Source: Halorussus vallis
GTDB taxonomy: Archaea > Halobacteriota > Halobacteria > Halobacteriales > Haladaptataceae
Direction of reading: 5' to 3'
Assembly: GCF_024138165.1 (NCBI RefSeq)
Contig: NZ_CP100000.1
Location: forward strand, 3,534,001 to 3,598,000
Length of the DNA stretch: 64,000 bases
Shown here: positions 1 through 7,650 of the stretch, piece by piece
Numbering within the stretch: the stretch's first letter is position 1
Layout of the letters: the number at the start of each line of letters is the position of its first letter
Made by a program: the position numbers and the translations under genes
Notes under the pieces: generated by a model
Database searches by the model: none
The model's input: the letters and a program-made list of their open reading frames with translations, nothing else
Told to the model about the DNA's origin: nothing

Positions 1-2
1 GG

Positions 3-668
3 GGGCTGTCGTGGCGCGCGCTCGGCGCGCTCATCATGACCCACTCCGACGACCAGGGGTTCGTCTGCCCGCCCGCCATCGCGCCCGAGCAGGTCGTCGT
101 CGTCCCCATCTGGCAGGAGGAGAATCGCGAGGAGGTCCTGGAGTACGCCGAGGGCGTCGCCGACGACCTCGACGACGCGGGCGTCCGGGTCGAACTCGAC
201 GACCGCGACGAGCGCAACCCCGGCTTCAAGTTCAACGAGTGGGAGCTCAAGGGCGTCCCCGTCCGCATCGAGATCGGCCCCAACGAGGTCGAGGACGACG
301 AACTCACGGTTGTCCACCGCCCCGACGGCGAGAGCACGGTCGAGGACCGCGAGTACATCGAGGACACCATCGAGGACCACTTCGACGACGTGTACGACAA
401 GCTCTACTCGGCCGCCGAGGAGAACCTCGAGGAGAACGTCCGGGAGGCACACGACCGCTCGGAGATCCTCGGCACCATCGGGCGCTACGGTGGCTACGTC
501 AAGACGCCGTGGTGCGGCGACGAGGCCTGCGAGCAGGCCATCAAGGAGGAAATCGCCGCGGAAATCGTGATGGTCCCGATGGACCGAGACGAGGAACCCA
601 TCGGCGAGGAGTGCGGCGTCTGCGGCGACGAGGCCTGCGAGACGGCGTACTTCGCGAAGTCGTACTGA
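3..668 (+). CDS. proS: Prolyl-tRNA synthetase, C-terminal part (5' end outside window)
   Basis: The frame is open from base 3 and begins GLSWRALGALIMTHSDDQG, the end of the class II catalytic domain of the archaeal/eukaryotic-type prolyl-tRNA synthetase, so the true start lies upstream of the window. The enzyme charges tRNA-Pro with proline. The anticodon-binding domain follows (VVVVPIWQEE onward), then a C-terminal zinc-binding extension with paired cysteines (PWCGDEAC and ECGVCGDEAC) ending in Tyr, as is usual for this subgroup. The ATG at 36 is an internal methionine, not a start. Recognition is firm; only about the last 220 residues are visible. Confidence 0.95.
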   Translation, partial: GLSWRALGALIMTHSDDQGFVCPPAIAPEQVVVVPIWQEENREEVLEYAEGVADDLDDAGVRVELDDRDERNPGFKFNEWELKGVPVRIEIGPNEVEDDELTVVHRPDGESTVEDREYIEDTIEDHFDDVYDKLYSAAEENLEENVREAHDRSEILGTIGRYGGYVKTPWCGDEACEQAIKEEIAAEIVMVPMDRDEEPIGEECGVCGDEACETAYFAKSY

Positions 669-687
669 ATTCGACTCCTCTCGTATT

Positions 688-1887
688 CTACCGCTTTCGC
701 TTCGGGCGACGAGCCGCCAGCAGTGCAACCGTCGTGAACGCAGTCAGTGCCGCCGAAACGCCAAACCCGGGAACGTCGGCGCCCGAGTTGGCGTCTCCGT
801 TCGTAGCCGTCTCGGCGGGTTCGTTTGTCGTCTGGGTCGCTTCGTCTTCGCTCGTCGGCGATTCGAGGGTCGAAGTCGCCCTCTTCGTCGACGTCGTTCC
901 CTCGGTCGATTCCTCGTGGGAGTTGACCACGGTGAAGTTCGTCACGACCGACTCGCGTCCGTCCGCGGCGAGCACCGAGGACCCCGCCAGCGTGAAGTTA
1001 GCACGGTACTCGTGGCCGGCCCGAAGTTCCGCCGCACGAGCGCCACGGGTTACGTTCGCGTCGGAGAGGTCGACGACGGCGTAGTAGCTGTCATTTTTCG
1101 CGTCAGCGACGACGCCAGCGTCGCCAGGTTCGAGGTGGATTTCGGCTTTCCGAACTTCGGTCATGGGGTTGGTCTGTTCGATTCGCAGTTCGGCCACACC
1201 ACCGCCGAGGAACGACAGGAACCCTGCCGTTACGTTCGACCCGTTCTGCGCCGCGACAGCGCCGTCGAGTCCTGACGCGCGGAGTTCCAGAACGAGCGTG
1301 TCGTCGAGGGTCACGGCGTCGCTCCGGGTGAGGTTCCCCGCGTCCATCGCCGCGTTGACCGCGGTGAGGTTCGACAGGTTCGCCGACCCCGGCGCGACGA
1401 ACGTTCGGAGGTCGTGCGTCGAACGCTCGGAGACGACGAGCTGACCGACGCTCGTCACCTCGGCGCCGGTCGCGTTCCCCGCCCAGAGTTCGAGGTCGTA
1501 GTCGTCGCTGGCGACCGGCGTCGACGCGTTCGAGCGCTCTCGCACCGAGACGGCGTCCTCACCGCGAGCCTCGAACGTCCCGTCGTAGGTGTTGAACCGG
1601 AGCGTCGCCCGGCCGTCGCCGTTCTCATCGTGCACGGTGACGGTGGCAAGGTGACGCTCGTCCGGGGACCCGACGCGGACCGTCGCCGCGTCGGTCCCGG
1701 AGAGGCGAACGCCGATGGCGGCGACGTCGCCGCGCTGTTCGTGCGCGATGCCGGTCGTCGCGAACTCGACGCGCGGGTCGTCGGCATCGTCGAGCGTCGA
1801 GGCGACCGGCGCGGAGAACGCGGCGGTCACCAGCGAGAGCGTTACCAGGCAGTACAGCAGTCGTCTCGGGTGGAGGGCCGGAGACAT
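688..1887 (-). CDS. Exported surface protein with PGF-CTERM sorting tail
   Basis: The 399-residue protein has an N-terminal signal peptide (residues about 1-30), a Ser/Thr/Asn-rich beta-type body with many N-glycosylation sequons, and a Thr/Glu/Ser-rich stalk at about 330-370. It ends in PGFG, a hydrophobic helix and RRPKRKR, the PGF-CTERM signal that archaeosortase A processes before lipid anchoring. It is therefore probably a cell-surface glycoprotein. The body resembles haloarchaeal BGTF/DUF-type surface domains, but I cannot name the exact family. An AT-rich TATA-like box near 1908-1918 (minus strand) lies about 27 nt before the start and supports it. The gene is convergent with proS. Confidence 0.8.
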   Translation of the reverse strand: MSPALHPRRLLYCLVTLSLVTAAFSAPVASTLDDADDPRVEFATTGIAHEQRGDVAAIGVRLSGTDAATVRVGSPDERHLATVTVHDENGDGRATLRFNTYDGTFEARGEDAVSVRERSNASTPVASDDYDLELWAGNATGAEVTSVGQLVVSERSTHDLRTFVAPGSANLSNLTAVNAAMDAGNLTRSDAVTLDDTLVLELRASGLDGAVAAQNGSNVTAGFLSFLGGGVAELRIEQTNPMTEVRKAEIHLEPGDAGVVADAKNDSYYAVVDLSDANVTRGARAAELRAGHEYRANFTLAGSSVLAADGRESVVTNFTVVNSHEESTEGTTSTKRATSTLESPTSEDEATQTTNEPAETATNGDANSGADVPGFGVSAALTAFTTVALLAARRPKRKR

Positions 1888-1943
1888 GGATACGCGTTCG
1901 AACAGGTAGGAAAAATAACTTCTGTTCGAGGTTCTATCTCCGA

Positions 1944-2345
1944 CTACTCGTTCTCGTGGGGAATCGACAGCACGACGGCCTCGCCGGACAGCACGCGCTC
2001 GTCTTCGGTCTCGGCCACCGTGTCGACGCGAAGGCGGTCCTCGCCGAGGTTCTCTTTGACGGTGGCGGTCGCGGTGATGGTCTGGCCCGGCCGGACCGGG
2101 TTCTCGAAGTCGAGGTCCTGCGAGAGGTAGATGATATCCCCGGGGAGGTCCGCGAGCGCGGCGCTGACGACGCCCGCCGACAGCATCCCGTGGGCGATTC
2201 GCCCGCCGAAGAACGTCTCGGCGGCGTAGTCGTCGTCGAGGTGGACGGGGTTGTCGTCGCCCGTGAGTCGGGCGTAGTCGTCGATGGTCGCTTCGGTGAC
2301 CTGGAGGGACGATTCCGCGGAATCGCCGGGGGATGCGACTGGCAT
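1944..2345 (-). CDS. MaoC-like (R)-specific enoyl-CoA hydratase domain protein
   Basis: A single hot-dog domain of 133 residues carries the hydratase-2 motif GDDNPVHLDDDYA, with the catalytic Asp and His, followed by GGRIAHGMLSAG. Such proteins hydrate trans-2-enoyl-CoA to (R)-3-hydroxyacyl-CoA, which can feed PHA synthesis (PhaJ-type role). The frame is open to an ATG at 2414, but a TATA-like ATTAAAA sits only about 20 nt before that codon. Transcription would then begin near 2400, so I prefer the ATG at 2345 (MPVASPG). The gene is divergent from the alpha/beta hydrolase at 2458 with a shared promoter region. Family is sure; substrate and PHA link are inferred. Confidence 0.82.
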   Translation of the reverse strand: MPVASPGDSAESSLQVTEATIDDYARLTGDDNPVHLDDDYAAETFFGGRIAHGMLSAGVVSAALADLPGDIIYLSQDLDFENPVRPGQTITATATVKENLGEDRLRVDTVAETEDERVLSGEAVVLSIPHENE

Positions 2346-2425
2346 GTCCGAACCGGAGTAGTCGTACGAGGTCAATCCTTCGGTTACCGCTGAAACGGGG
2401 TCCCCGGTTAACATGTAAAACGGGG

Positions 2426-2432
2426 TTTTAAT
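2426..2432 (+). promoter_or_regulatory. TATA box for the hydrolase-ligase pair
   Basis: TTTTAAT lies about 27 nt upstream of the ATG at 2458, as in leaderless haloarchaeal transcripts. It favours that start over the in-frame ATG at 2431, which overlaps the box. Confidence 0.6.
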
Positions 2433-2457
2433 GGTAGCCTCGTGCGTGAACTACCCC

Positions 2458-3264
2458 ATGCCATATGCGGACAACGACGGGGTTTCGCTGTACTACGAAC
2501 TCGCGGGCCCCGAAACCGGAGCGACCGTCGCTCTCGTGGAGGGCCTGGGCTACGGCCGGTGGATGTGGCGCTGGCAGCGCGACCGACTGACCGAGGCGGG
2601 CTACCGGGTCGTCGTCTGGGACAACCGGGGGACCGGCGATTCGGACGCGCCCGAGGGACCGTACGCTATCGCGGAGATGGCCGGCGATCTGGAGGCGGTG
2701 CTGGCCGACGCGGGCGTCGAGCGCGCGCACGTCGTCGGCGCAAGCATGGGCGGCATGATCGCCCAGCGGTACGCGCTGGACTACGACCGCGCCGAGTCGC
2801 TCGTCCTGCTCTGTACCTCGCCGGGCGGCCCGGAAGCCGTCGAGACGCCGCCCGAGACGCAGGCCCGGATGTTCGACGTACCGGAGGACGCCGACGAGTG
2901 CGAGGCCATCCGGTACAAGATGGAACCCGCCATGACCGACGACTTCTGGGAGGAGAACGACGACCTCATCGCCGACATCGTGGACTGGCGACTCGAAAGC
3001 GACGCGGACGCCCACGCCCGCGAGGCCCAGGCCGCCGCGGTGGCCGAGTTCGACGTCAGCGACCGCCTCGGCGAGATAGCGGTTCCCGTCCTGGTCGCCC
3101 ACGGCGACTCCGACCGGGTGCTCCCCGTCGAGAACGCCGACCTGCTCTACCGGGACCTGCCGAACGCCCGCCTGGCCGTCTTCGAGGACGGCTCGCACCT
3201 CTTCTTCGTCGAGGACGCCGACGCGGTCAACGAACGCATCCTTGAGTTTCTGAACCATGTTTAG
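2458..3264 (+). CDS. Alpha/beta hydrolase, paralogue A
   Basis: This 268-residue alpha/beta-hydrolase-fold protein has the nucleophile elbow GASMGG (Ser96), a likely acid in HGDSDRVLP and a catalytic His in DGSHLFF. Substrate is unknown; the fold includes esterases, lactonases and thioesterases. Its stop overlaps the start of the acyl-CoA ligase by 8 nt, so the two are probably co-transcribed and may act on the same acyl compound. It is paralogous to the hydrolase at 10957, and bases 2676-2761, covering the nucleophile elbow, match that gene at 85 of 86 positions although the rest has diverged. The start is chosen from the TATA box at 2426 and the paralogue (both begin MP, then NDG). Confidence 0.85.
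   Translation: MPYADNDGVSLYYELAGPETGATVALVEGLGYGRWMWRWQRDRLTEAGYRVVVWDNRGTGDSDAPEGPYAIAEMAGDLEAVLADAGVERAHVVGASMGGMIAQRYALDYDRAESLVLLCTSPGGPEAVETPPETQARMFDVPEDADECEAIRYKMEPAMTDDFWEENDDLIADIVDWRLESDADAHAREAQAAAVAEFDVSDRLGEIAVPVLVAHGDSDRVLPVENADLLYRDLPNARLAVFEDGSHLFFVEDADAVNERILEFLNHV
2676..2761 (+). repeat. 86-bp near-identical tract shared with 11295-11380 (copy 1)
   Basis: The tract matches 11295-11380 with a single mismatch at 2742 (A versus G). It encodes MAGDLEAVLADAGVERAHVV and the following GASMGGM in both hydrolases. Confidence 0.9.
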
Positions 3265-4966
3265 CCACGACGCGACCCCCTACGACTGGGTGGGGGCCTG
3301 GAGCGAGAAGCGCGCGCAACTGACGCCCGACGCGGTCGGACTGGTCGACGCGACCACGGGCGAGCGCTACACCTACGCCGAACTCGACCGGCGGGCCAAC
3401 CGAACCGCGAGACTCCTCCGGGCCGAAGGCGTCGCGCTGGACGACCCCGCCGAAGGGGCGTCGGCGAGCGGGAACGACGCTGTCTCGGCCGGCGAGAACG
3501 ACGGCGTCTCGGTGAGCGGGATGGACCGCGACGCGGCCGCCGGCGGCCGCGTCGCGGTCCTCTCGCGCAACCGCCCGGAACTGGTCGACCTCTTCTTCGC
3601 CACGGCGAAGACCGGCGGCGTGCTCGCGCCCCTCTCCCACCGCCTCGCGGCGGGCGAACTGGTCGCGATGCTGAACGACGTCGAACCGTCGCTGCTGGTG
3701 GTCGAGGACCCCTTCGCCGACCTCGCGGCCGACGTGCTGGCCCGCGACGACCGCGAGTTCGACTGCGCGGTCGTCTCGCTGTCCGCGGACAGCGAGACGA
3801 CCGACTCCGAAGGCGGAGACGGCGCGGGAAGCGAGGACGGCGCGAGCGAGTGGGAGTCGTGGGACGACGCCCTCCCCGCGGACGACTCGCCCGTCGAAAC
3901 CGCCGACCTGTCGATGGACGACCCGCACCTCTTCCTCCACACCGGCGGGTCGACCGGGATTCCCAAGGAGACGGTGCTCACCCACGGCTCTATCCTCTGG
4001 AACTCGTTCAACACCATCACCTCCTGGGGGCTCCGGGCCGACGACGTCACGCCGATGGTGTTCCCGATGTTCCACACCGGCGGCTGGAACGTCCTGACGG
4101 TGCCGCTGTTCCACCTCGGGGCCACCGTCGTCATCGCCCGCGAGTTCGACCCGGGCGAAGTGCTCCGCCTCGTCGCGGACGAGGGCGCGACCGTCCTAGT
4201 CGCGGTACCTGCGGTGCTCCGGATGATGACCCAGGACGACGACTGGGCCGACACCGACCTCTCGACCCTGCGGTTCGCCAAGAGCGGCGGCGGCCCCTGC
4301 CGCGAGGCGGTGATGAACGCGTGGTGGGACCGAGACGTCGACCTCTCGCAGGGCTACGGCCTGACCGAGTGCGGCCCGAACAACTTCTCGATGCCCGAGG
4401 GCTGGCCGACCGAGAAGGCCGACAGCGTCGGCGTCCCCGCGACCCACGTCGACGCCCGGGTCGTCGACCCCGACGGCACAGAACTGCCGGACGGCGAGAT
4501 CGGCGAACTCGAACTCGCGAGCCCTCACGCCGCCGACCGCTACTGGCGCGACCCTGAGGAAACCGCCGAGACGTTCCGCGACGGCTGGGTCGCAACCGGC
4601 GACCTCGCACGCCGCGACGAGGCCGGCTACTACTACATCGAGGGCCGGAAGAAGAACATGTACGTCTCGGGCGGCGAGAACGTCTATCCCGCCGCCGTGG
4701 AGGACCGCATCGCCGACCACCCGAAGGTCGAGGAGGTCGTGGTCGTCCCCGTCCCCGACGACAAGTGGGGGCAGGTCGGCAAGGCCGTGGTCCAGGGCGA
4801 CGAGTCGCTGACGCTCGACGAACTCGCGGAGTTCCTCGACGGGAAACTGGCGCGGTTCAAGCACCCGCGCGACCTCGCGTTCGTCGACGAGATGCCGACG
4901 AGCGGCCCGTCGAAGATCGACCGCGGCGCGGTGGACGCCGAGTTCGGCGAAGACGGGGCGAACTGA
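3257..4966 (+). CDS. AMP-dependent acyl-CoA synthetase/ligase
   Basis: The 569-residue ANL-superfamily enzyme activates a carboxylic acid with ATP to an acyl-adenylate and then to acyl-CoA. It has the nucleotide-binding loop LHTGGSTGIPKETVLTHG, the motif YGLTECGPN, the hinge region ATGDLARRDEAGY, and a C-terminal GPSKIDR containing the catalytic lysine. Fatty or aromatic acids are the usual substrates. Two Ser/Glu/Gly-rich stretches at about 67-95 and 175-205 look like haloarchaeal linker insertions, and the first contains a perfect 38-bp palindrome (3523-3560). It overlaps the upstream hydrolase by 8 nt and is probably in one operon with it. Substrate cannot be read from the sequence. Confidence 0.9.
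   Translation: MFSHDATPYDWVGAWSEKRAQLTPDAVGLVDATTGERYTYAELDRRANRTARLLRAEGVALDDPAEGASASGNDAVSAGENDGVSVSGMDRDAAAGGRVAVLSRNRPELVDLFFATAKTGGVLAPLSHRLAAGELVAMLNDVEPSLLVVEDPFADLAADVLARDDREFDCAVVSLSADSETTDSEGGDGAGSEDGASEWESWDDALPADDSPVETADLSMDDPHLFLHTGGSTGIPKETVLTHGSILWNSFNTITSWGLRADDVTPMVFPMFHTGGWNVLTVPLFHLGATVVIAREFDPGEVLRLVADEGATVLVAVPAVLRMMTQDDDWADTDLSTLRFAKSGGGPCREAVMNAWWDRDVDLSQGYGLTECGPNNFSMPEGWPTEKADSVGVPATHVDARVVDPDGTELPDGEIGELELASPHAADRYWRDPEETAETFRDGWVATGDLARRDEAGYYYIEGRKKNMYVSGGENVYPAAVEDRIADHPKVEEVVVVPVPDDKWGQVGKAVVQGDESLTLDELAEFLDGKLARFKHPRDLAFVDEMPTSGPSKIDRGAVDAEFGEDGAN
3523..3560. repeat. Perfect 38-bp palindrome inside the acyl-CoA ligase
   Basis: Arms 3523-3541 and 3542-3560 are exact reverse complements with no spacer (centre CC|GG, left arm starts GGACCGCG). 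It stays in frame and encodes part of a linker, about residues 89-101. Confidence 0.95.
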
Positions 4967-4998
4967 CCGGCCGGCCTCCGCGTTCCGAAATATCTCCG

Positions 4999-5036
4999 CG
5001 TTCCCGGGCGAGCGGCGCGCCGCTCGCCCGGGAACG
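4999..5036. repeat. Perfect 38-bp intergenic palindrome
   Basis: Arms 4999-5017 and 5018-5036 are exact reverse complements with no spacer (left arm starts CGTTCCCGGG). It lies 33 nt after the ligase stop and 55 nt before the stop of the convergent gene at 5091, so it may act as a bidirectional terminator, although no T-run follows. Confidence 0.9.
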
Positions 5037-5090
5037 AGTGCATCGGTCCGACGCGTTCGGTCCGTCCCGCCCGCGGCCACAGAATCCGAG

Positions 5091-5597
5091 TCAGTGAAGG
5101 AGTCGTTCGGGTCGGCTGGTCGAGCGACCCTCGCTCGATTCGAGCGCCGCCAGGCCGTCGGCGACGGTGTACTCGCGGCCGTCCTTCGCGTGCGGGAAGA
5201 CGGCGGCCAGTTCGTCGTCGTACCTGACCGCGAGGCAGGCGACCGGGAGTCGCAACTCCGTGCGGTCCTCGCCCGTCATCTCCGAGCGAACCTCGTGCTC
5301 TTCGAAGCAGTGGTCGACGGACGCGCCGGTCCGGTCGGCCCACTCCCGGAACTCGTCGACGGTCGCGAGCACGTCGCCGCCGAGCGCGGGGCGGTCGCCC
5401 CTGACCCGGCGACAGACCTTCCGGCCCCACACTTCGACGTCGCACTCGTCGATGGTCCCCTCGCGTTCGAGGCGTTCGAGGCGTTCGAACAGCGTCCCCG
5501 GAACGTCCTCGGCCCCGCTCGGTGCGAACCCCTGCGTGAACAGTCGAGCCCGCAGCGTAGATTCCCCGTTTCGCAATTGTGCATTCGCGTCGTTCAT
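5091..5597 (-). CDS. Conserved haloarchaeal protein, possible HTH type
   Basis: This 168-residue soluble acidic protein has an N-terminal helical segment (TLRARLFTQG, then LFERLERLEREGTI) that could form a helix-turn-helix. A middle part contains a Cys and a central EEHEV, and the end is variable. I recognise its general look from haloarchaeal genomes but cannot assign a function. The ATG at 5597 is preferred to an in-frame GTG at 5606. It is convergent with the acyl-CoA ligase. Upstream, a 9-bp inverted repeat at 5675-5696 separates it from the MaoC gene on the same strand. Confidence 0.6.
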   Translation of the reverse strand: MNDANAQLRNGESTLRARLFTQGFAPSGAEDVPGTLFERLERLEREGTIDECDVEVWGRKVCRRVRGDRPALGGDVLATVDEFREWADRTGASVDHCFEEHEVRSEMTGEDRTELRLPVACLAVRYDDELAAVFPHAKDGREYTVADGLAALESSEGRSTSRPERLLH

Positions 5598-5761
5598 CTT
5601 CTCCACCCTGAAGCGTTCCCACGACGGGCCCGGGTTAAACGGTTTCGTCCACGTGGAAACGAACCGTCAGTTAGGGCCGGCGGAGAGCCGCCGGCCGGCT
5701 CGAGCGTTTCGGAGATTATGGGCGTCTCCCGGCGCGAACCCGGCGCTCGGGACGGATGTCG

Positions 5762-6499
5762 TCACTCGGTTCCGGCCGACGTCGACTCGTCGGCGTCGGC
5801 CGGTCGCTCGGGCGAGGGGTCGACCATCACCGTCGCGTCGCCCTCGACGATGGTCTCGCCGTCCGGATTCCGGACGGCCACCGATAGCCGGTAGCGGTCG
5901 CCGTCGAGTCGCTCGACGATGCGACACGTCGCGGTGAGTCGGTCGCCGACGTGCGCCGGCCCCAGGAACGACAACTCCTGGGAGAGGTAGACGACGGTCC
6001 CCGGGAGCGCCGCCAGCGCCGCGCTGACCAGTCCGGCGACAAGCCCGCCGTGGACGATGCGTCCGCCGAACCGGGTCCCCTCGGCGTACGCGTCGTCGAG
6101 GTGGAGTCGGTTGGTGTCGCCGCTGGCGTCGGCGAAGCTCAGGACGTCGTCGTCCGTGACGGTCTTCGAGAACTCGACGGAGTCGCCGACGGCCAACTCC
6201 TCCCGGGCGTCGACCGTGCGTTCGAGTTCCCAGTCGGACCGGACGTACGTGAGCGAGTCGACCGGCGCGGGTTCGACGGAGTCGTCGAACTTCGGGGAAC
6301 TCGCTTCGTCGCGCTCCGGCGGAACCTCGGGGATGCCGTTCGGAATCGTCGCCAGCGCCGCGCGGTTGGCGTTCGCGGCCGCGGTGAACGACAGTTCGAG
6401 CGCCCGCGTCCACGCGGTCGTGAACCCCTGAAACGGGGCCGTCCAGGAGTCCGAGAACGGGGTCGCCCGGGTACCGTTCGTGCCTTGCGTCTGCTCCAT
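5762..6499 (-). CDS. MaoC-like dehydratase with N-terminal extension
   Basis: The 245-residue protein has an extra N-terminal region of about 100 residues and then a MaoC/hydratase-2 hot-dog domain with ASGDTNRLHLDDAYA (catalytic Asp and His) and FGGRIVHGGLVAG. It should hydrate enoyl-CoA or dehydrate (R)-3-hydroxyacyl-CoA. Placed head to head with phaR, it is a strong candidate for supplying PHA monomers. The N-terminal region (PFSDSWTAPFQGFTTAWTRAL and following) resembles granule-associated helical segments and might target the enzyme to granules; that is inference. The frame stays open far upstream, but the ATG at 6499 with a CCTTAC box about 28 nt before it is the credible start. Confidence 0.82.
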   Translation of the reverse strand: MEQTQGTNGTRATPFSDSWTAPFQGFTTAWTRALELSFTAAANANRAALATIPNGIPEVPPERDEASSPKFDDSVEPAPVDSLTYVRSDWELERTVDAREELAVGDSVEFSKTVTDDDVLSFADASGDTNRLHLDDAYAEGTRFGGRIVHGGLVAGLVSAALAALPGTVVYLSQELSFLGPAHVGDRLTATCRIVERLDGDRYRLSVAVRNPDGETIVEGDATVMVDPSPERPADADESTSAGTE

Positions 6500-6661
6500 G
6501 GTAGTGTTCGTCGTGCCGACGGGGTAAGGGTTCTGTGCCCGAATGCGCGGTTCGCTCCGGACCGTTCTTCGCCGCGAATCGTCCGGAAAGCGTCTCGACC
6601 GCCCGGGTTCGTGGATAATCCGGCCGCTCAGGCGCGGTCGACCGTCGGCGGTGAATGGTAG

Positions 6662-6684
6662 CGAGTGGTGAGTGCCTCCACTCG
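6662..6684. promoter_or_regulatory. Inverted repeat, candidate PhaR operator
   Basis: CGAGTGG (6662-6668) and CCACTCG (6678-6684) are exact reverse complements with a 9-nt spacer. They lie about 30 nt upstream of the phaR TATA box TTTATG (6714-6719) in the maoC-phaR divergent region. An AbrB-type dimer could bind here; inferred from position only. Confidence 0.35.
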
Positions 6685-6713
6685 ACGGTAATGAAATCCA
6701 TCTGGGAGTCATC

Positions 6714-6719
6714 TTTATG
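6714..6719 (+). promoter_or_regulatory. TATA box of the phaRPEC cluster
   Basis: TTTATG sits about 30 nt before the ATG at 6747 and shows that the in-frame ATGs at 6672 and 6717 are not used, since they precede or overlap the box. Confidence 0.55.
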
Positions 6720-6746
6720 GATGTCCCGACCCACGTTCTAATCGGG

Positions 6747-7061
6747 ATGACGGGGGGAGATGACGACGTCACGTGGCCAGCGGCCGCGTTCGCAAAACAG
6801 ATGCAGGAAGCGAGCGAGGACGCGATGGAACAACAGCAGGAGTTGTTTCGCCGCTGGCTCTCGGCCAGCGCCGAGGGGGACCCGACGGAGGACCTCTCGG
6901 AGTACGCGGCCACGAGCGTCGAGACGGCGACCTTCAAGACTCGCGTCCAGAGCGGCGGCCGAATCAGCATACCCGACGTGGAGCGCGAAGTCCTGGGCAT
7001 CGAAGAGGGAGACATCGTCCAGGCCATCGTCCTCCCGGTGAACCCGCCCAACGGTGATTAA
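6747..7061 (+). CDS. phaR: PhaR, AbrB-family PHA regulator
   Basis: The 104-residue protein has an N-terminal part rich in Gln and acidic residues (KQMQEASEDAMEQQQELF) and a C-terminal swapped-hairpin AbrB/SpoVT DNA-binding domain (FKTRVQSGGRISIPDVEREVLGIEEGD). In haloarchaea such as Haloferax mediterranei, phaR opens the phaRPEC cluster; its product binds granules and represses phaR and phaP. The same order is seen here (phaR, phaP, phaE, phaC), which makes the call strong. phaP begins 2 nt after the stop. A TATA box at 6714 fixes the start. Confidence 0.9.
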   Translation: MTGGDDDVTWPAAAFAKQMQEASEDAMEQQQELFRRWLSASAEGDPTEDLSEYAATSVETATFKTRVQSGGRISIPDVEREVLGIEEGDIVQAIVLPVNPPNGD

Positions 7062-7062
7062 A

Positions 7063-7602
7063 ATGTCGAGAAATCAACAGACACGGAACCCGATGAACGC
7101 GATGTTCGAGATGCAGCGAAACGCCATCCAGCAGAGCCAGCAGATGATGCAGCAGGGCATCGACATGCAGCAGCGTGCGACCGAGTCGATGATGCGGAAC
7201 AACCTCAGCTCGGGTCGCAACGCCCAGCGCCAGGGCACCGAGTTCGCCCGTAACTGGATGGACACCTACTTCCGCACGCTCGGGACGATGTTCGGCCAGG
7301 GAGACACCTCCGAGGTGAGCGACCAGCTCCGCGAGCAGTTCGAGCAGTTCAACGACTCCCAGGAGGAGGCCTGGAGCTCGTTCGAGGACAGCCTCGACCA
7401 GGCGATGGACGCCTACGAGGACCTGAGCGAGAGCCAGAAGGAGCTCATCGACCGGTCGTTCAACTCGTTCTTCGAGATGCAGCGCGAAACCGGCGAGCGC
7501 GTCGCCGACGCCGCTGAGGAGATGGAGCGACAGGCCCAGGAAGGCGAGTCGTCGTCCGGTTCGTCGAGCTCCTCGAGCTCCTCGGGCTCCTCGAGTTCGT
7601 AG
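7063..7602 (+). CDS. phaP: PhaP, PHA granule phasin
   Basis: The 179-residue protein is highly helical and rich in Gln, Met and Asn at the N-terminus, with a Ser/Gly tail of about 25 residues at the end. It lacks a catalytic domain, as expected for a phasin, the main structural protein coating PHA granules. It follows phaR by one base and precedes phaE, matching the haloarchaeal phaRPEC order. The frame can be read from a GTG at 7054, but that codon overlaps the phaR end and the ATG at 7063 is the natural start. The Ser-rich tail (about 555-600 of the gene region) is low complexity and likely disordered. Confidence 0.88.
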   Translation: MSRNQQTRNPMNAMFEMQRNAIQQSQQMMQQGIDMQQRATESMMRNNLSSGRNAQRQGTEFARNWMDTYFRTLGTMFGQGDTSEVSDQLREQFEQFNDSQEEAWSSFEDSLDQAMDAYEDLSESQKELIDRSFNSFFEMQRETGERVADAAEEMERQAQEGESSSGSSSSSSSSGSSSS

Positions 7603-7650
7603 AGCGCCGAACCGACCCGAAAGCGGAGATACACGACGTTATTTAGTACG

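Noticed and set aside
11-1084. Long Arg-rich open frames opposite or beside real genes, such as this one
   Set aside because: High GC removes stop codons from other frames; composition is Arg/Pro/Gly-rich without domains, and the real gene (proS) is clear in another frame.
5641-5668. Origin-box-like CCACGTGGAAACG before the 5091 gene
   Set aside because: Only one short copy, no G-run next to it and no initiator gene nearby; the match is likely chance.
5762-7051. A 429-codon version of the MaoC protein
   Set aside because: The extra upstream codons overlap phaR on the other strand and do not resemble a protein; the ATG at 6499 has a fitting promoter.
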